From contig JALZUV010000087.1 of assembly GCA_023301245.1 (NCBI GenBank), positions 1 to 33,146 of the forward strand: a DNA stretch of 33,146 bases, read 5' to 3'. Made by a program: the position numbers and the translations under genes. The notes under the pieces were generated by a model. It saw only the letters and a program-made list of their open reading frames with translations, was not told where the DNA came from and did no database searches. This document shows positions 1-7,802 of the stretch, piece by piece. Source of the DNA: Rickettsiales bacterium. Lineage in GTDB: Bacteria > Pseudomonadota > Alphaproteobacteria > Rickettsiales > JALZUV01. Positions within the stretch are counted from its first letter, which is position 1. The number at the start of each line of letters is the position of its first letter.

Positions 1-1
1 C

Positions 2-46
2 GAAGAGGACGAAGCCGAAGAGGACGAAGCCGAAGAGGACGAAGCC
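2..46 (+). repeat. 15-bp tandem repeat coding for acidic linker
   Basis: Three exact copies of GAAGAGGACGAAGCC, coding EEDEA, run from 2 to 46; a fourth, diverged copy starts at 47. The array probably continues left of the window. Such in-frame 15-mers can expand or contract by slippage and change linker length without breaking the frame. Confidence 0.9.
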
Positions 47-592
47 GAAGAGGACGACGAAATCACGGAAGACGCCATCCTCGAAATGTCACACAAAGAG
101 CTAAAAGAGGTCATCGAAGAGAACGAACTCGAAATCGACCTCAACGAGTACAAGAAGACGGCTAAGGGCCTCAAAGAGCTACGCGCCGCCGTCATCGAAT
201 ACCTCGAAGAGGACGAAGAGGAGGACGAAGAGGACGACGAAATCACGGAAGACGCCATCCTCGAAATGTCACACAAAGAGCTAATCGCCCTTTGCGAAGA
301 CGAAGAGCTGGAAACAGACCCTGACGACTTTAAGAAGTCCAGCAAGGGTACTGCCAAATTCGCCAAAGCCATCATTGCGGAACTCTCCGAAGACGACGAA
401 GCCGAAGAGGACGAAGAGGAGGACGAAGACGAAGAGCAGCCTTACACAAAGAAAGAGTTAGAGGCGATGCCAATAGCTGACCTCAAGAAACTCTTCTCTG
501 GTTGGGACTTGGGCAAATTCCCTAAGGGCGCTGAAAAGGTCCAACGGAAGAAAGCCATCGCGACTATCCTTGAAGCGCAAGACGAGGATTAA
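2..592 (+). CDS. Acidic repeat protein with SAP/HeH-like modules (5' truncated)
   Basis: The frame is open from the window edge, so the first ATG at 86 is internal and the N-terminus lies outside. The visible 196 codons hold two modules of 60 residues (each with the motif ITEDAILEMSHKEL) and a diverged third (ELEAMPIADLKKL), separated by runs of Glu/Asp. Each module reads like a short helix-extension-helix unit (SAP/HeH/LEM type) ending in a basic KK..KG stretch, so nucleic-acid binding is plausible. The Glu/Asp linkers resemble acidic tails of ssDNA-binding or chaperone proteins. It lies 5 nt upstream of the recA-like gene, suggesting a role beside recombination. Isoleucine is mostly ATC, the codon choice of the well-expressed gene at 3636. 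The fold assignment is by eye. Confidence 0.8.
   Translation, partial: EEDEAEEDEAEEDEAEEDDEITEDAILEMSHKELKEVIEENELEIDLNEYKKTAKGLKELRAAVIEYLEEDEEEDEEDDEITEDAILEMSHKELIALCEDEELETDPDDFKKSSKGTAKFAKAIIAELSEDDEAEEDEEEDEDEEQPYTKKELEAMPIADLKKLFSGWDLGKFPKGAEKVQRKKAIATILEAQDED
46..284 (+). repeat. 59-bp direct repeat, 180 bp apart
   Basis: Positions 46-104 and 226-284 are identical at DNA level, including silent positions, with an offset of exactly 180 bp (60 codons). The module was therefore duplicated recently or is kept identical by recombination. Confidence 0.9.
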
Positions 593-597
593 ATCTT

Positions 598-1707
598 ATG
601 CCGATCAAGAAACGACCAATCAAAATGGGCGGGTCTATTCGGAAAAGAAAGGGCGCGGGGAAACCTGCGCCCAAATCTTTTAAGTTAGCGGGTACAGAGG
701 TAGGCGAAATCCTTCTCGACGCTAACACGACCTACGGCCTAGGTACTGCTCAAATGGGCAGAGACATCAAACCCATAAAACGTATTCGTACAGGGATATT
801 TGCGTTAGACGTAGCGTTAGGTGGTGGTTGGATGCCCTCTCGTGCCGTTATGGCGTACGGGGAAAAATCCACAGGTAAGACGTCCATAGCCATGCGTACA
901 GCGGTAAGGATGCAACGACTATTCCCAGACCAAATCGTCGTATACATCGACGTAGAGCACACATTCGATATGATTTACTTCGTCAAGCTCGGCGGAGATA
1001 AGGACCGTATACTTATTGTGGAGCCAACATCTGGCGAACTAGCTGTGGACATGGCCGATGCTATGATACGCGCAGCCGAAGTCTCTCTCGTCGTTGTGGA
1101 CAGTATAGCTATGATGGTCCCTATGGCGGAAATCGACGCATCAGCCGATGCAAACCAAGTGGGCATACAAGCGCGTCTTATAAACAGATACGTGCGTAAG
1201 ATGACACAAGCCATCATGGCCGAACGTCATCGCGGACACAGGCCCTTGGTATTCAACATCAACCAGTTCCGCATGAAGATCGGCGTATCCTTCGGGGACC
1301 CTAGGACACTTCCGGGAGGCAAGGGATTGGAGTTCTCTACCTCGCAGCAACTAGAGACCCGTATTAAAAAGGATATGGACAAAAACAAAATGGTTATGCG
1401 TAACGAGCATACCGTTGTGGTCACGAAAAACAAAACAGGCGGACGTTATACCGAAGCCAAGTTTAAAACCGTTGTCACGCCCCATAAAGGCATGCCAGAG
1501 GGTTTCATCGACCAGACGCGGACCATCGTTGATTGGGCTAAGCGATACGACTTATGCGAAGGCCAATACTACATCCCTCTATTGGACAAAAAGTTCCGAA
1601 CCTACGATGAAATTACAGCGGAGTTCGTAACGGACCCCGAAGCGTGTGATGCCTACCAAGGCGAGATTATACACGCCATCATGGACGATTGGGGCTTGCT
1701 TCAATAA
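598..1707 (+). CDS. recA: RecA-family recombinase
   Basis: ATP-dependent strand-exchange protein that would form filaments on ssDNA during phage recombination and repair. At 369 aa it is close to bacterial RecA length. The Walker A is GEKSTGKT (88-95), the catalytic-Glu segment is YIDVEH (E120), and Walker B is LVVVD (164-168). The segment NINQFRMKIGVSFGDP followed by a GGKGLEF stretch (about 220-246) matches the RecA L2/Q194 region very closely, so this is nearer bacterial RecA than T4 UvsX. The N-terminus (about 1-30) is basic and begins MPIKKR, a tag shared with other proteins here. It is first of four overlapping recombination genes; the next ATG overlaps its stop by one base. Confidence 0.95.
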   Translation: MPIKKRPIKMGGSIRKRKGAGKPAPKSFKLAGTEVGEILLDANTTYGLGTAQMGRDIKPIKRIRTGIFALDVALGGGWMPSRAVMAYGEKSTGKTSIAMRTAVRMQRLFPDQIVVYIDVEHTFDMIYFVKLGGDKDRILIVEPTSGELAVDMADAMIRAAEVSLVVVDSIAMMVPMAEIDASADANQVGIQARLINRYVRKMTQAIMAERHRGHRPLVFNINQFRMKIGVSFGDPRTLPGGKGLEFSTSQQLETRIKKDMDKNKMVMRNEHTVVVTKNKTGGRYTEAKFKTVVTPHKGMPEGFIDQTRTIVDWAKRYDLCEGQYYIPLLDKKFRTYDEITAEFVTDPEACDAYQGEIIHAIMDDWGLLQ

Positions 1708-2111
1708 TGACAGGTCATAGAGAAAACCCATGGATGTCCCGCAAACGCAAACGTTTGCAAACCTCCGAAGGGCAACGCCGTTCCCCCAAACAGGAAAAAC
1801 AAACGGCTAAACGTCTGGGGGGACGAACGGTCCATGGCTCGGGGCGGTTCTCTAAGAAAGGGGACGTATACGTGCCAGACCTCCTACGCGTCGAGAGTAA
1901 AACCACACAAGCCAAAAGCTTTAGGGTAACTCTCGACATGTTTGCCAAGGTAGAACGGGCGTCCTTACTCTGTAATGAAATCCCTGCTATGGATATTGAG
2001 TTCCTAGACGATAGGGGCAAACCCACTAAACAATTCGTAGTTCTCGACTTTAGAGACTTCGAAACTCTTATAAAAAGGCTACAAGATGCCGAAGCTCAAA
2101 ATCCCTCGTAA
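1707..2111 (+). CDS. Small PD-(D/E)XK nuclease, Holliday-junction-resolvase-like
   Basis: A 134-aa protein. The ATG at 1707 overlaps the recA stop (TAATG) and is preferred over the ATG at 1689. The basic N-terminal third (SRKRKR) precedes E30, then GSGRFSKKGDV with D53, and ESK with E63/K65, the order of a PD-(D/E)XK catalytic core. The segment KTTQAKSFRVTL following the core is typical of small phage Holliday-junction-resolvase-type nucleases. It probably cleaves branched or damaged DNA during recombination. It carries an exact GCAAACGTTTGC palindrome at 1747-1758. The family is convincing; the exact substrate is inferred. Confidence 0.8.
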   Translation: MTGHRENPWMSRKRKRLQTSEGQRRSPKQEKQTAKRLGGRTVHGSGRFSKKGDVYVPDLLRVESKTTQAKSFRVTLDMFAKVERASLLCNEIPAMDIEFLDDRGKPTKQFVVLDFRDFETLIKRLQDAEAQNPS

Positions 2112-2988
2112 CGTAGTTCTAGACACGTTCACACAGCCTTTCTACGATAACTATAGAACCCGCCTTACCAAAGACTACCGCTTCCATGTATCGGATATCA
2201 TACAGACCGAAAAATCTAGGGTGTTCTGCCCTCGCCAAAAGGTATTGTGGTTCACACAACCTCGCGAGGAAATGCCCCGCCGCATCACGCCGGGATTTGA
2301 GTTGTTGTTTGCGCGCGGCAACTTCCTTCACGATTACATAAGAGACCGCTTCGCAGACAGAAGCCCCTACGGACACACGCTTTACGGTTGGTGGAAGTGC
2401 CGAAACTGCAAACACGCCCTACCCGACGCTACCCTAAAGAAAGTAGTCCGTAAGAAATGCCCGTCTTGTAAACGTCGTAACAAGAACAAGATAAACAACA
2501 TATGGCAAAACGAGTTATGGGAATACCAAGAGCTGGACCTAGAACACCCATCCCTGCACATAGTCGGTCACCCAGACATGATACTCTTCAAGGACGGGAA
2601 GTATTACCTATACGAGATAAAATCTATTGATCGCGCTGATATAGACTTCTCGGAATTAGATGCACCCTTAGGCGACCATACATTGCAGGCCAGCTTCTAC
2701 TATTACCTTATGAAGATCGCGGGATACAATGTGTCTCCCTATATACGATACATATATGTTGACCGTAGTAACAGCACATTATTCAAAGGGTCCTTCGTCA
2801 AAGAGTTCACAATAAAGCGCAGCCCGTACTCTCGACTAGAGCCTTTTTTGAAGAAGGTCGCCCAAGCGGGAAAAGGTATTGAAAAAAGAAAGTTGCCACC
2901 GAAGATATGCAAGAGTATAACGGGGTCACGAGCCAAGGAATGTGGTCGTGCCGTAGAATGCTTCGCAAAGAGAACCCGCAATGTATAA
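2086..2988 (+). CDS. Cas4/RecB-like PD-(D/E)XK exonuclease with zinc and Fe-S-type cysteines
   Basis: A 300-aa nuclease. Catalytic motifs are H82 in GNFLHDYI, D164 in GHPD, E177-I-K179 in YEIKS, and Q201 followed by YYY (RecB motif QxxxY). C48 (CPRQ) with C275, C286 and C292 near the C-terminus has the spacing of the Fe-S cluster in Cas4/AddB nucleases. An extra CxxC...CxxC zinc ribbon (C105/C108, C125/C128) is inserted between the H and D motifs. It likely resects DNA ends to feed the RecA-like protein upstream. It overlaps the preceding gene by 26 nt and the next by 8 nt. There are no cas1 or cas2 genes, so a CRISPR role is unlikely. Confidence 0.88.
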   Translation: MPKLKIPRNVVLDTFTQPFYDNYRTRLTKDYRFHVSDIIQTEKSRVFCPRQKVLWFTQPREEMPRRITPGFELLFARGNFLHDYIRDRFADRSPYGHTLYGWWKCRNCKHALPDATLKKVVRKKCPSCKRRNKNKINNIWQNELWEYQELDLEHPSLHIVGHPDMILFKDGKYYLYEIKSIDRADIDFSELDAPLGDHTLQASFYYYLMKIAGYNVSPYIRYIYVDRSNSTLFKGSFVKEFTIKRSPYSRLEPFLKKVAQAGKGIEKRKLPPKICKSITGSRAKECGRAVECFAKRTRNV

Positions 2989-3520
2989 AACTTTCGTATG
3001 TATAGACTTCTCCCTACGGTCCACGGGCCTTGCTATCATGGACCACATGGAGAACGTAGCGGCAACACACCGCATCACAACGAAGTCGGGGCTTTCCGAC
3101 CATAAAACCACGGATGAAATCGTCGGGCAGGTATTCGACATTGTAAACGAAAACCCACACATAGGGAGCATAGAGGACACACTCGTCGTTATAGAGGATT
3201 ACGCCATGGGGCGTTTTCAGGGTAAGAGCTTTGCCCGTGCGGAATGCGTAGGCGCGCTGCTATGGAATTTCCGCCAAGACAGCTACCCTATTATAGCTGT
3301 ATCCCCAACAACTCTGAAATCCTATGTCGCGGAAGGCTATACGGCGGGCAAAGCGGGGAAAGCCACCAAGGCTGAGATGCAAGCCGCCGTACACGGTATA
3401 ACAGGGAATTGGTATGCCAACGACGATATAAATGACGCGGTAGCTCTCGGCTTGTTTGCTAACGCCGTATTCACACAGGGAAAAAAGCTCACATACAGAG
3501 CACGTACGCAAATGGTATAA
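2981..3520 (+). CDS. RuvC-fold Holliday junction resolvase
   Basis: A 179-aa RNase H-like nuclease resolving four-way junctions or branched phage DNA. The acidic tetrad is visible: D9 (CIDFS), E72 (VIEDYAMG), and D149/D152 in ANDDINDAVAL. The S-x-x-S-T-G-L segment after the first Asp is typical of RuvC-like enzymes. Length matches RuvC (about 170 aa). It closes the recombination operon, overlapping the nuclease upstream by 8 nt. Isoleucine codons are 7 ATA, 3 ATC and 2 ATT, the usual bias of most genes here. Confidence 0.88.
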   Translation: MYKTFVCIDFSLRSTGLAIMDHMENVAATHRITTKSGLSDHKTTDEIVGQVFDIVNENPHIGSIEDTLVVIEDYAMGRFQGKSFARAECVGALLWNFRQDSYPIIAVSPTTLKSYVAEGYTAGKAGKATKAEMQAAVHGITGNWYANDDINDAVALGLFANAVFTQGKKLTYRARTQMV

Positions 3521-3529
3521 TTATTATTC

Positions 3530-3541
3530 GCAAACGTTTGC
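3530..3541. promoter_or_regulatory. GCAAACGTTTGC operator upstream of a promoter
   Basis: An exact copy of the window-wide palindrome, ending 9 bp before a consensus TTGACA. Its centre would lie near -50 of the predicted start site, an activator-like rather than spacer position. Confidence 0.8.
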
Positions 3542-3550
3542 AAAACCCGC

Positions 3551-3578
3551 TTGACATTTTATCCCCATGCGTCATTAT
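3551..3578 (+). promoter_or_regulatory. Sigma70-like promoter for the gene at 3636
   Basis: Perfect -35 TTGACA (3551-3556), 16-bp spacer, -10 CATTAT (3573-3578). It gives a leader of about 50 nt before the ATG at 3636. It is the best -35 in the window and fits the host-like codon use of its gene. Confidence 0.7.
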
Positions 3579-3635
3579 CCATTCATCGGAGCAACATTGC
3601 CCCGTCCAGTAAGCCAACAAACGAGGTAATCCATC

Positions 3636-4814
3636 ATGGCACTTAAAAAAAGCACCGCTAAGAAACCAGCGGCAAAAAAGACTTCTTCTAAGCTGAAAAC
3701 CAGCACCGCGAAGAAAGCAGCCCCCAAAGCAACGAAGAAAACAAACAATAAAGTTGCACGCACGCCGTCATACAAAGTCGGAGATCACGCAACGTTCAAT
3801 GGTTATTCCAGCGACAATGACGACCCGCTCTTCGAAGCTGGCGATACGCTTGCAGTGGTAGGCATCGCCAAAGACAGCGAGAAAAACAAGGTCATCCAAG
3901 TGGTTGCCGTCGAAGACTTCGAAGAGCACATGGCCGACCCGAATGCCAAAGACGGCCCAGACGGCGACGAAGTTCTGCCTTCCGAACTTACGAAGATCAA
4001 GAAAGAGAAAGTCGTCAAAGACCCATACGCTCTCAAAATCACTCACGTCGCCGGTATGGAAGAATATCTCGAAGGTGATTTGGTCAACAACGCCAAGGAG
4101 CTTCAAGACGCCGCTGCGCGTTCCACGTTCTACCTTGGGGGTCTTATCACTGAGCTTTACAAGGACCAGCGTTTCCGCAAGGATTACAAAGGTTACGAAG
4201 ACGAGCTTAACGATGACGAGACACCTCGCAAGGGTACTGGTTGGGCGAAGTTCTGTGAGGAAGAGCTTGGCATGTCCACACGGAAAGCTAGCGACCTTCA
4301 AATGGTCTACATGAACTTCGGTACACTCGAAGACTTCGGTACAGACCAGCTCGACGACATCGGTTGGTCCAAGGCGGTCATCATCGCGCCGTACGTTACC
4401 AACGCCAATGCGGAAGAGGTTATCAAGATTGCCGAGAACACGGGCGTCCGTGACCTTCGTGAGGCAATGAAAACCGATTACTTGGAAGATCGTACGTCTG
4501 GCACAAACCGCGTATCTACGTCTATGAAGCGCATCACGTTCGGCCCATTCAAACTTCTCGAAGACCAAGCGGAAAGCGTCGAAGAAATCTTCAAACGCGC
4601 CCGCAAACAGTTCGGTATCGACGACGCCGACTTGTTGTTCGAAGCCATCGTCACTCAGTGGGCTATGGAAAATCTTGGCGAGACAGCATCCAAAGCTGCC
4701 CGCGCTAAGCGCAACAAGAGGCGTAAAGAGCTTAAGGGCAAAAAGGTTGACGTGTCTGCGTCGGTAGAGCACGAAAAGCGCTTGAACAAGCTTATCGAAA
4801 AGAACGACGTCTAA
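3636..4814 (+). CDS. DUF3102-like protein with histone-H1-like N-terminal tail
   Basis: A 392-aa protein. Residues 1-45 are a Lys/Ala/Thr-rich tail with repeated STAKK units, like eukaryotic H1 or bacterial H1 analogues, and probably coat DNA. Residues about 155-230 (TFYLGGLITELY ... GTGWAKFCEEELGMSTRKASDL) resemble DUF3102, an HTH-containing phage/plasmid family. A long helical C-terminus ends in a basic patch (AKRNKRRKELKGKK). Of 15 Ile codons, 14 are ATC, one ATT and none ATA, unlike its neighbours, which signals high expression. It is monocistronic, with a strong promoter and a terminator. An abundant DNA-binding or replication-accessory protein is the best guess; the DUF match is by eye. 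Confidence 0.75.
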   Translation: MALKKSTAKKPAAKKTSSKLKTSTAKKAAPKATKKTNNKVARTPSYKVGDHATFNGYSSDNDDPLFEAGDTLAVVGIAKDSEKNKVIQVVAVEDFEEHMADPNAKDGPDGDEVLPSELTKIKKEKVVKDPYALKITHVAGMEEYLEGDLVNNAKELQDAAARSTFYLGGLITELYKDQRFRKDYKGYEDELNDDETPRKGTGWAKFCEEELGMSTRKASDLQMVYMNFGTLEDFGTDQLDDIGWSKAVIIAPYVTNANAEEVIKIAENTGVRDLREAMKTDYLEDRTSGTNRVSTSMKRITFGPFKLLEDQAESVEEIFKRARKQFGIDDADLLFEAIVTQWAMENLGETASKAARAKRNKRRKELKGKKVDVSASVEHEKRLNKLIEKNDV

Positions 4815-4840
4815 ATTGTAATAGACATCGTTTAGGGGGA

Positions 4841-4869
4841 GGGTCGGCCTGTGGGGGCTGGCCCTTTTT
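4841..4869 (+). terminator. Rho-independent terminator
   Basis: Stem GGGTCGGCC (4841-4849) pairs over 9 bp, with two G-U pairs, to GGCTGGCCC (4856-4864); a 6-nt loop, then TTTTT. It ends the transcript of the gene at 3636. Confidence 0.85.
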
Positions 4870-4878
4870 CTATTCAAA

Positions 4879-4891
4879 GGTTGTAAACGTA
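4879..4891 (+). repeat. GGTTGTAAACGTA motif before the HTH gene
   Basis: An exact copy of the second dispersed motif, preceded by AAA and followed by TATGGATAC. AAAGG at 4876-4880 sits 12 nt before an ATG at 4893 that opens a six-codon frame, stopping at 4911-4913 inside the next gene's start region. Confidence 0.7.
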
Positions 4892-4905
4892 TATGGATAC
4901 GCGTA

Positions 4906-5430
4906 ATGAGTAAGATGACATGGTATCACAAGATACCGCTACCTCAGGGGCGAACAAACGGCAGGGTAAGAAAACGGATAGCCAACTCGTCCAAAGGGAT
5001 AGAGCGCACTATAGCTATAAAGAACCCCCACAACATATACCGTACAAAGAACCTAGGCACCTACCACCACATAGTCGGGGTCCGCGTTAAGTTATTCTCC
5101 CTCAATGACGTTGCCAAATTCTTAGGACTGAACTACCATACACTTAAACGTTGGTACAAAGACGACGCATTGCCCACACCCTTCATCACTTTCAAAGGAC
5201 AGGACCGTTCTCAGCCTATGTGGATAGCGGGTCAGATAAATTGCTTTGTCCGCGTTCTTAACGATATTTACGCTGGTGGTTACGTAAGCGTCCCGTGGCG
5301 GTCCCTACCCAGACATGTAGGTATGATCGAAGCGGGGGCTAAAGAGGCCGTAGACCGCTGGAACCGTAACAACACGGGGGAAAAAGAGGTGGATACTACC
5401 GATAAGTATGGTATCGAATTACACGATTAG
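4906..5430 (+). CDS. MerR/excisionase-like helix-turn-helix protein
   Basis: A 174-aa protein. Residues 63-95 (LFSLNDVAKFLGLNYHTLKRWYKDDALP) form a MerR/HTH_17-type DNA-binding helix-turn-helix: the pattern of an aliphatic residue, DVAKFLG, then LKRWY is diagnostic. The N-terminus is basic (RVRKR, 20-24); the rest is not recognised. No clear SD precedes the ATG at 4906, but a mini-frame starting at 4893 overlaps it, so translation may be coupled. It could regulate transcription or DNA architecture. It is not of the LacI family and is not an obvious candidate for binding the palindromes. Confidence 0.75.
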   Translation: MSKMTWYHKIPLPQGRTNGRVRKRIANSSKGIERTIAIKNPHNIYRTKNLGTYHHIVGVRVKLFSLNDVAKFLGLNYHTLKRWYKDDALPTPFITFKGQDRSQPMWIAGQINCFVRVLNDIYAGGYVSVPWRSLPRHVGMIEAGAKEAVDRWNRNNTGEKEVDTTDKYGIELHD

Positions 5431-5445
5431 TATGTCCTACACCTC

Positions 5446-5474
5446 TTGCTTTACCTGCACTATTACCCTATAAC
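5446..5474 (+). promoter_or_regulatory. Promoter before the SWIM-finger gene
   Basis: TTGCTT (5446-5451), exactly 17 bp, TATAAC (5469-5474; 5/6 to consensus), about 40 nt before the ATG at 5516. No palindrome is present here. Confidence 0.5.
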
Positions 5475-5515
5475 TAACCATACATAACCCCACCCCAAAC
5501 CAATCGAGCGATATA

Positions 5516-6850
5516 ATGGTTTCCTTACTTAATGCCAAGCGTTACGCTAAATTCCCAGAGAACCCCGACGACTACCCCTACGACAAGTTCGAAAGCCTAC
5601 ACCCAGCCCTACACCGCACAGGGACGTATCGCGATAAAGTCACGGGCATCGAATACTTTATCGACCTAGAGTTAGGCGAATGCGAATGCAAAAACGGTAA
5701 CGCATGGATGTGGGACCGCAAGGGCGAGAAATACTACGCAAACAAATATTGTAAGCATAAGCTTAAGCTCATGGCCTCCGCTATCGACGCGGCCATAGCG
5801 GACAAAGGGTCCCGCTGGGATGACGACGAATTACTGTGGACGTATATCAAAGCGACGGGGACCCGCTACAACGTATGGGAAGTCGTCAGCGCTTTCCACA
5901 AAGAGCTACGCCGCGCTGACTTTCCTAAAGCTTGGTTCTGGGGAAATATCCTAATGACCAAGCGCGGGGGCAAAGGTCTCGCTAAGTACATGCTCAATAT
6001 CATATACGAAGAGACACGCGACCACGAACTAGCCGACAGCCTTATTGTTCTCGCTGGCTTGAAGCAACCGTCACCTAAGCAATTGCACAGACACATCGCA
6101 TGGTTCTGCGCTTCGGTTAAAAAGTGGGAACTAGACCACCGCTACGAGGTATTCGAAAGCGAAATGGCAGGCTACGCGTGGCTCGTTAAGAACTACGGCA
6201 AATCTGTAGCCAAGGGTGGGGAAATCATTGACAGCGCCGAATACCCCAAGCTTCGCAAACGTTTGCTAAGTGGTTACAAAAAGCGAGACAAAGCTAAATT
6301 CCAATCAGGCCTTAAGGGTATACAAAAGATGAAAACCATCGGGGGCCAAAAACTAGACGATCACCGCGTGGATTTATTCAACGAGCTTATGCAGATAGCC
6401 GAAGACTTTGGCGAGGACGATGCAATGCGGGTAGGCGAAGTCGTCATGCGCCGCGTTAATAAAGGCTTTCCTATCGGTTACCATGAAATAAACGCCGTAG
6501 CTGACGCGCTAATGGGCGAGACATACGAAGCGGGCCTATTACCCAAAAAGGACAGAAAACACGCCCTACGCATCCCTTTCAAGTCAATAAAGAGGGGTCA
6601 CTTCCCTAATATACCTCTTTACGCTCAAGATAATCATACGTGGCTCGGCAAGGGCCTGCTGCGTAAGCACCCAGAACAACTTCAACCGAACGTTAAGCAA
6701 AAAAACTTAGACTTCCGTATATGCGGGGCGTACTACGGTGTGTGCTGGCGAACGCTTGCCTATAAGCAATTCCAAGCGATTGATTGCGAGTGGCACGAGG
6801 TTAACTGGCCCAAGCATTTACACAAAACAGTCTCCGACCTCTGGTATTAA
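5516..6850 (+). CDS. SWIM zinc-finger protein with RarA/MgsA C-terminal-like domain
   Basis: A 444-aa protein. C56-x-C58 ... C79-x-H81 (CEC, then YCKH) is a SWIM zinc finger (CxCx(n)CxH), which binds DNA or protein. Residues about 105-180 (VWEVVSAFHKELRRADF, then FWGNILM ... LADSLIVLAG) follow the pattern of the oligomerising C-terminal region of RarA/MgsA and clamp-loader-like ATPases (SAFHKS-R-SD ... AL-W-A-ML ... A-ED-G-AD). The AAA+ ATPase core is absent: there is no Walker A. It may be a replication-fork adaptor lacking its own motor. Residues about 245-444 are unknown. An exact palindrome at 6255-6266 lies in the coding sequence. The RarA likeness is by eye. Confidence 0.7.
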   Translation: MVSLLNAKRYAKFPENPDDYPYDKFESLHPALHRTGTYRDKVTGIEYFIDLELGECECKNGNAWMWDRKGEKYYANKYCKHKLKLMASAIDAAIADKGSRWDDDELLWTYIKATGTRYNVWEVVSAFHKELRRADFPKAWFWGNILMTKRGGKGLAKYMLNIIYEETRDHELADSLIVLAGLKQPSPKQLHRHIAWFCASVKKWELDHRYEVFESEMAGYAWLVKNYGKSVAKGGEIIDSAEYPKLRKRLLSGYKKRDKAKFQSGLKGIQKMKTIGGQKLDDHRVDLFNELMQIAEDFGEDDAMRVGEVVMRRVNKGFPIGYHEINAVADALMGETYEAGLLPKKDRKHALRIPFKSIKRGHFPNIPLYAQDNHTWLGKGLLRKHPEQLQPNVKQKNLDFRICGAYYGVCWRTLAYKQFQAIDCEWHEVNWPKHLHKTVSDLWY

Positions 6851-6859
6851 GGAAAACAC

Positions 6860-7330
6860 ATGCCCGACCAAACTAAGGCAACCGCCGCGCACATATACCA
6901 AGACGGGGGGATATACAGAGACGTTCACGTAGAGCACATGTACGACGCGTTCTTTAACAACGTGGATATATCCGATATTACGCTTGGCAATTTGCAAACA
7001 TACACAAAGATATTTCACGGTGACGACCACCTTGCACCAACAAAAGGTATGTTCGAAAACCTCGCCCTCGCCCACCCATTCTTTACCCAGTTCGGCCACG
7101 TCACGTTGCTACCTGTCGAACCCGAAGAGCAAGTCCCAGCCTTTGCTCATGGTAAAACACACAAGGCATCTATCATATCGTTAGGCGGGGTTCACACCCA
7201 GTACCAATACGCAGACAACTTAGTAAATGCGGGCTTCCTCGCTTACTTACAGCTTGTCCGTCATTACGTTATGGAGCAGTGCACAAACGGAGCCTTAGAC
7301 GGCCTCAGCACAGGTAACACTAAGCACTAA
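6860..7330 (+). CDS. Hypothetical protein
   Basis: A 156-aa soluble protein of unrecognised family. The SD AAGGA precedes the ATG by about 8 nt. It is mildly acidic and His-rich (for example VHVEHMY), with one Cys near the C-terminus and no membrane segment. It sits 9 nt after the SWIM-finger gene and 25 nt before the next, so it is probably co-transcribed with them. Confidence 0.75.
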   Translation: MPDQTKATAAHIYQDGGIYRDVHVEHMYDAFFNNVDISDITLGNLQTYTKIFHGDDHLAPTKGMFENLALAHPFFTQFGHVTLLPVEPEEQVPAFAHGKTHKASIISLGGVHTQYQYADNLVNAGFLAYLQLVRHYVMEQCTNGALDGLSTGNTKH

Positions 7331-7355
7331 TACCAACCACTGGCAGGAGCGAACA

Positions 7356-7802
7356 ATGCCAATACGTAAAAGAATATCCGACCCCTTCGGCAAAGACGTA
7401 AAAATCGTCGAACGTAATATGAAGTACGGTAAGCCCCCCAAGAAGCCTGCACGACCACGCTGGCGGGGGGAAGCAAAACCACTCGGTGACGCCCTAATGA
7501 AAATCCCGCTTAACCATATCATTAAGCGCAAGGACTACCTTATCTACCTCAAAAAGTATTCCAAGTTATTCGCTATCTACGGCGTAACGGTAGACCTCTA
7601 TCCCTGCTACGATAACCTCACGCTTGACGATGCCCACAAGGTATGCACGGGCGTCATGGTTACCCTACACAGACCTATGGTCCACAAATCTCTTTACCCA
7701 AAAATGATCCTAAAAGCTTCCACGGAAAAAGGCATAAGACAAGAGCGATGGTTAGGGACCGTACTTGATTGGATTGAGACCGAAGTTTACGGTAAATTAT
7801 AA
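7356..7802 (+). CDS. Hypothetical basic protein with MPIRKR tag
   Basis: A 148-aa protein led by a good SD (GGAG, spacing 8). The first about 50 residues are strongly basic and Pro-rich (MPIRKR, then GKPPKKPARPRWR); the C-terminal two-thirds look globular (LYPCYDNLTLDDAHKV). It is one of five proteins here beginning exactly MPIRKR. The stop overlaps the next ATG by one base. No family recognised. Confidence 0.75.
   Translation: MPIRKRISDPFGKDVKIVERNMKYGKPPKKPARPRWRGEAKPLGDALMKIPLNHIIKRKDYLIYLKKYSKLFAIYGVTVDLYPCYDNLTLDDAHKVCTGVMVTLHRPMVHKSLYPKMILKASTEKGIRQERWLGTVLDWIETEVYGKL

Noticed and set aside
2086..2988. Calling the large nuclease a CRISPR Cas4
   Set aside because: Motifs are shared with phage RecB-like exonucleases; context is recA and resolvase genes, with no CRISPR components.
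3768..4877. 369-codon open frame on the minus strand
   Set aside because: It is the antisense shadow of the H1-tailed gene at 3636, whose biased codons (GAC, AAG, CTT) leave the complementary frame open; no SD or recognisable domain.
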